From assembly GCA_023415475.1 (NCBI GenBank), contig JAEZKL010000191.1:1-34156 (forward strand): DNA of 34,156 nt, read 5' to 3'. Under the pieces are notes generated by a model. The model worked only from the letters and a program-made list of their open reading frames with translations. It was not told where the DNA came from and made no database searches. Positions 32,154 to 34,156 of the stretch are shown here, piece after piece (the first letter of the stretch is position 1; every line of letters starts with the position of its first letter). The stretch is from Bacillota bacterium (GTDB lineage Bacteria > Bacillota > Clostridia > Lachnospirales > Lachnospiraceae). Position numbers and translations under genes: made by a program.

Positions 32154-33687
32154 GATACATTAAATAAAGTATCAGGAATATCTTCAAATAAGCTTGCAAT
32201 GGCCATTTATACGGCCATTCTTTTAAATTTTTCTGATAATTCTTGAACGGAATGCATACTTAATAATCGCTTAAGATTATAGGCGATAAACATTGATGCA
32301 GATTCAGCATTTACATTATCAAGTTCCTTACGAAGAAAATATGAATATCCAAGCGTTCGTTTTACTGTACCAAATGGATGCTCTACTATACATCTTCGGA
32401 GTTTATATACTTCATTATTTGCCAAGGTATAATCTCTAACTTCTTCTAAAATATTTTCATGTTCCCATCGTTGAAGATTTCTACCTGTTGTTGATGTTGT
32501 GCATTGATTCTTTTTAGGACAGTTATTGCAATTACTGCATTTATATCTTTTATACTTCAAACCATTTTTAGAAGTGTTCTCAAAGAAGCGAAGCTCTTGA
32601 GATGCAGGGCAGATATAGATGTCCTTATCTGCATCATATATAAATCTTTCCTTCCTGTATTCGTTGTCTTTGGTTTGATTATTGGCCTTGGCTTTTTTGA
32701 TTAGAATGGTAAGCTTTTCGTCTACACATTTTTTTATTTCGGTTCCGTTATAGTATCCGGTATCCGCCAATATCTTCATCTTTCTTTTATGTAATAACTT
32801 TTTTGCATTCAACGCCATATCAGCCAGCTGGTTCTGATCATTGATATCATTAACGGCAACTGAATCAATTACAAAATGATTTTTACTATCTACAATCGTC
32901 TGCACGTTATAGCAGATATCAAGGCTGCCATTATTCTTCATGCGCCGGCTGTCTTTATCGGTAAGAGATTTCTGTTCCAGTCCTTCTTCTATTAATTCAA
33001 TCTTTTGCTTTTGATAATTCTCTTTTAATTCCTGATAAGCTTTTAGTTTTTCTTTATAGCAATCGGTATCAGCAACAGATTTTTCTATTTCTACAAGGTA
33101 GTGATTAATCTGTTCATCTGCGTATTCTAGCTTTTTATTAAGCGTGCTTTCAGTTATACAGTTATGCTTACTGTTTTGTGCACGGATTTTCGTACCATCT
33201 ATAGCAACAATTCTTCCATCTATTAAGTCCCAGCCTTTTAAAACAAGTGTCAGTTCCCTTAAAACAGTTCGAAAAGCCTTTTTGTTTTCTGTAACAAATC
33301 CAGCAATTGTCCCATGATCCGGCTGAATAGAATTTATTAACCACATTAGTTCAAGGTTTCTTTTTACTTCCACTTCAAGCTTTCTTGAAGAACGAATCTT
33401 ATTTAAATAGCCATAGATATGTAGTTTTAATAAATCTGATCTTCGATAAGGAGCCTGGCCTTTGTTATTTCCGCTATACTCTTTAAATCCAAGTGCCAAT
33501 AAATCTATGGAATCAACATAAGCATCAATAACGCGAACAGGATTTTCTGCCACAATTATTTCATCTAAAGAAGTCATAATCATATTTACTTGGTTTCTGT
33601 CACAGCCAACTATATATGCCATAGTAAGTCCTCCGATATCTTTTGGTACTTCTATTTTAACATATTTTCTAATTGTTAGACAGTCTG
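32102..33687 (-). mobile_element. IS1182-family insertion sequence, complete
   Basis: 1,586 bp with perfect 21-bp terminal inverted repeats beginning CAGACTGTCTAACAATTAGA (32102-32122 and complement of 33667-33687). The flanking 4-bp duplication GCGT stands at 32098-32101 and 33688-33691. One intact transposase gene fills it. Removing the IS and one GCGT restores a continuous group II intron domain V. Perfect repeats and an intact gene point to recent insertion. Confidence 0.93.
32207..33622 (-). CDS. IS1182 family transposase
   Basis: A 471-residue DDE transposase. An N-terminal helical domain (YRRSDLLKLHIYGYLNKIRSS) is followed by the catalytic core with Asp in VAIDGTKIRAQNSKHN, Asp in ILADTGYYNG and Glu in VEHPFGTVKRTLGY. 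A Cys cluster sits before the last block (CSNCNNCPKKNQC). The length and motifs match full-length IS1182 transposases, with no frameshift or stop, so it is probably active. It moves the element by cutting at the 21-bp ends. Confidence 0.95.
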   Translation of the reverse strand: MAYIVGCDRNQVNMIMTSLDEIIVAENPVRVIDAYVDSIDLLALGFKEYSGNNKGQAPYRRSDLLKLHIYGYLNKIRSSRKLEVEVKRNLELMWLINSIQPDHGTIAGFVTENKKAFRTVLRELTLVLKGWDLIDGRIVAIDGTKIRAQNSKHNCITESTLNKKLEYADEQINHYLVEIEKSVADTDCYKEKLKAYQELKENYQKQKIELIEEGLEQKSLTDKDSRRMKNNGSLDICYNVQTIVDSKNHFVIDSVAVNDINDQNQLADMALNAKKLLHKRKMKILADTGYYNGTEIKKCVDEKLTILIKKAKANNQTKDNEYRKERFIYDADKDIYICPASQELRFFENTSKNGLKYKRYKCSNCNNCPKKNQCTTSTTGRNLQRWEHENILEEVRDYTLANNEVYKLRRCIVEHPFGTVKRTLGYSYFLRKELDNVNAESASMFIAYNLKRLLSMHSVQELSEKFKRMAV

Positions 33688-33712
33688 GCGTACCGTTCGG
33701 TACACGGCGCTT

Positions 33713-34156
33713 TCAATAGTTGACATGCACAGACTGATATGCAATGGCCAAGTCATAAAAGCCATTGTGTATCAGTCTTTCTTTTGTTAAAGCTATGTTG
33801 ACCGCCAACGTATGTGTAACAAACCAGTAACCTCTACGGCTATTAGCTGCTTGCCATGCCAAATCTTCGGAAACTCCAAGTTTTAATAGGTTCCTCATCT
33901 TTGTTTTAGGTTTCTTCCATTGCTTCCAAATGCACATACGTATCCGATGGTAGAGCCATCCATTGATATCCTCGATGGGTTTCTTCATGTCTGCCAAACC
34001 GTAATAGTTAAGCCATCCTCTAGCATATACCTTTACCTTTTCGAGTGCCGATCGTATGCTCTGAACAGACCTTCGGGAAGAAAGTTCTCCCAGCTGTGAC
34101 TTAAACTTCTTCCATGACTTCGGATGAACTCGGACATAGATGCCCTTTCCGTTCCT
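33713..34156 (-). CDS. ltrA: Group II intron reverse transcriptase/maturase, C-terminal part
   Basis: The last 147 residues of a group II intron-encoded protein; the reading frame is open to the right edge (34156), where it begins RNGKGIYVRVHPKSWKKF. The maturase (domain X) block GWLNYYGLADMKKPIEDING is followed by WLYHRIRMCIWKQWKKPKTK and the terminal ANSRRGYWFVTHTLAVNIAL and YQSVHVNY, all typical of LtrA-type proteins. It helps the intron RNA fold and splice, and with the RT domain (outside the window) supports retrohoming. The stop codon TGA lies at the start of domain V, which is the normal layout. The visible frame is intact. Confidence 0.92.
   Translation of the reverse strand, partial: RNGKGIYVRVHPKSWKKFKSQLGELSSRRSVQSIRSALEKVKVYARGWLNYYGLADMKKPIEDINGWLYHRIRMCIWKQWKKPKTKMRNLLKLGVSEDLAWQAANSRRGYWFVTHTLAVNIALTKERLIHNGFYDLAIAYQSVHVNY

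Larger units (their letters stand above)
32052..34156 (-). mobile_element. Group II intron (3' part), interrupted by an IS
   Basis: On the minus strand the maturase gene ends at 33713 and is followed at once by domain V. With the IS removed, it reads AAGCGCCGTGTACC, loop GAAC, GGTACGCACGGTGCT: catalytic triad AGC, an 8-bp lower stem, a two-base GC bulge on the 3' side, a 5-bp upper stem and a tetraloop, just as in canonical domain V. A domain VI-like hairpin follows (GGCGGT-GATTA-ACCGCC, 32063-32079) and the intron probably ends at ...CTACTCGAT, near 32052. The 5' part lies outside the window. The 3' end position is inferred. Confidence 0.8.

Overview
The window looks like chromosomal DNA of a low-GC, Gram-positive, anaerobic Clostridia, most likely Lachnospiraceae. 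The evidence is strong AAGGAGG ribosome binding sites, TTGACA/TATAAT promoters with 17-bp spacers, Clostridia-type SOS boxes (GAAC-N4-GTTT), a tandem glycine riboswitch, and a glycine cleavage system with split P protein. Assignments come from motif recognition by eye; no database search was run.

Layout. (1) 1-2723: the start of a lipoprotein gene with TTNG repeats, then a two-gene minus-strand operon (radical SAM protein plus DUF4130-type partner) of predicted DNA repair function, whose promoter lies between two identical SOS boxes. (2) 2804-5152: a membrane-anchored c-di-GMP phosphodiesterase (EAL) fused to a long beta-helix-like repeat domain. (3) 5187-8544: a three-gene ABC-2 exporter operon with a repeat-rich gap. 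(4) 8710-11167: a GH20 hexosaminidase and an isochorismatase-like hydrolase. (5) 11375-14419: a LytS/NarL-like two-component pair and a BtrH-like acyltransferase. (6) 14402-15839: an alpha/beta hydrolase and a MarR regulator that share a palindromic operator. (7) 16011-23582: a complete glycine cleavage locus (gcvT, gcvH, gcvPA, gcvPB, lipoate ligase, dihydrolipoyl dehydrogenase) behind a tandem glycine riboswitch and terminator. (8) 23742-28991: an ABC importer ATPase and permease without a binding protein, a chemoreceptor with a long N-terminal tail, and a DegV protein.

(9) 29127-31400 is a sparse accessory stretch: tRNA-Thr(CGU), a degenerate copy of that tRNA's 3' half 1.7 kb downstream, a possible structured RNA, a PH-domain protein and several very small genes. 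These include an 18-residue peptide with nine consecutive arginines and a 23-residue peptide with three cysteines, each with its own ribosome binding site and terminator. (10) 31402-34156: a GNAT acetyltransferase, then a group II intron (maturase C-terminus, domains V and VI) on the minus strand. A complete IS1182-type element (21-bp inverted repeats, 4-bp target duplication) sits inside intron domain V, at its two-base bulge.

The best leads for new biology are the EAL/beta-helix fusion, the SOS-controlled radical SAM pair, the microprotein cassettes near the tRNA, and the IS in domain V, whose end carries a sequence matching the domain V strand it displaced.
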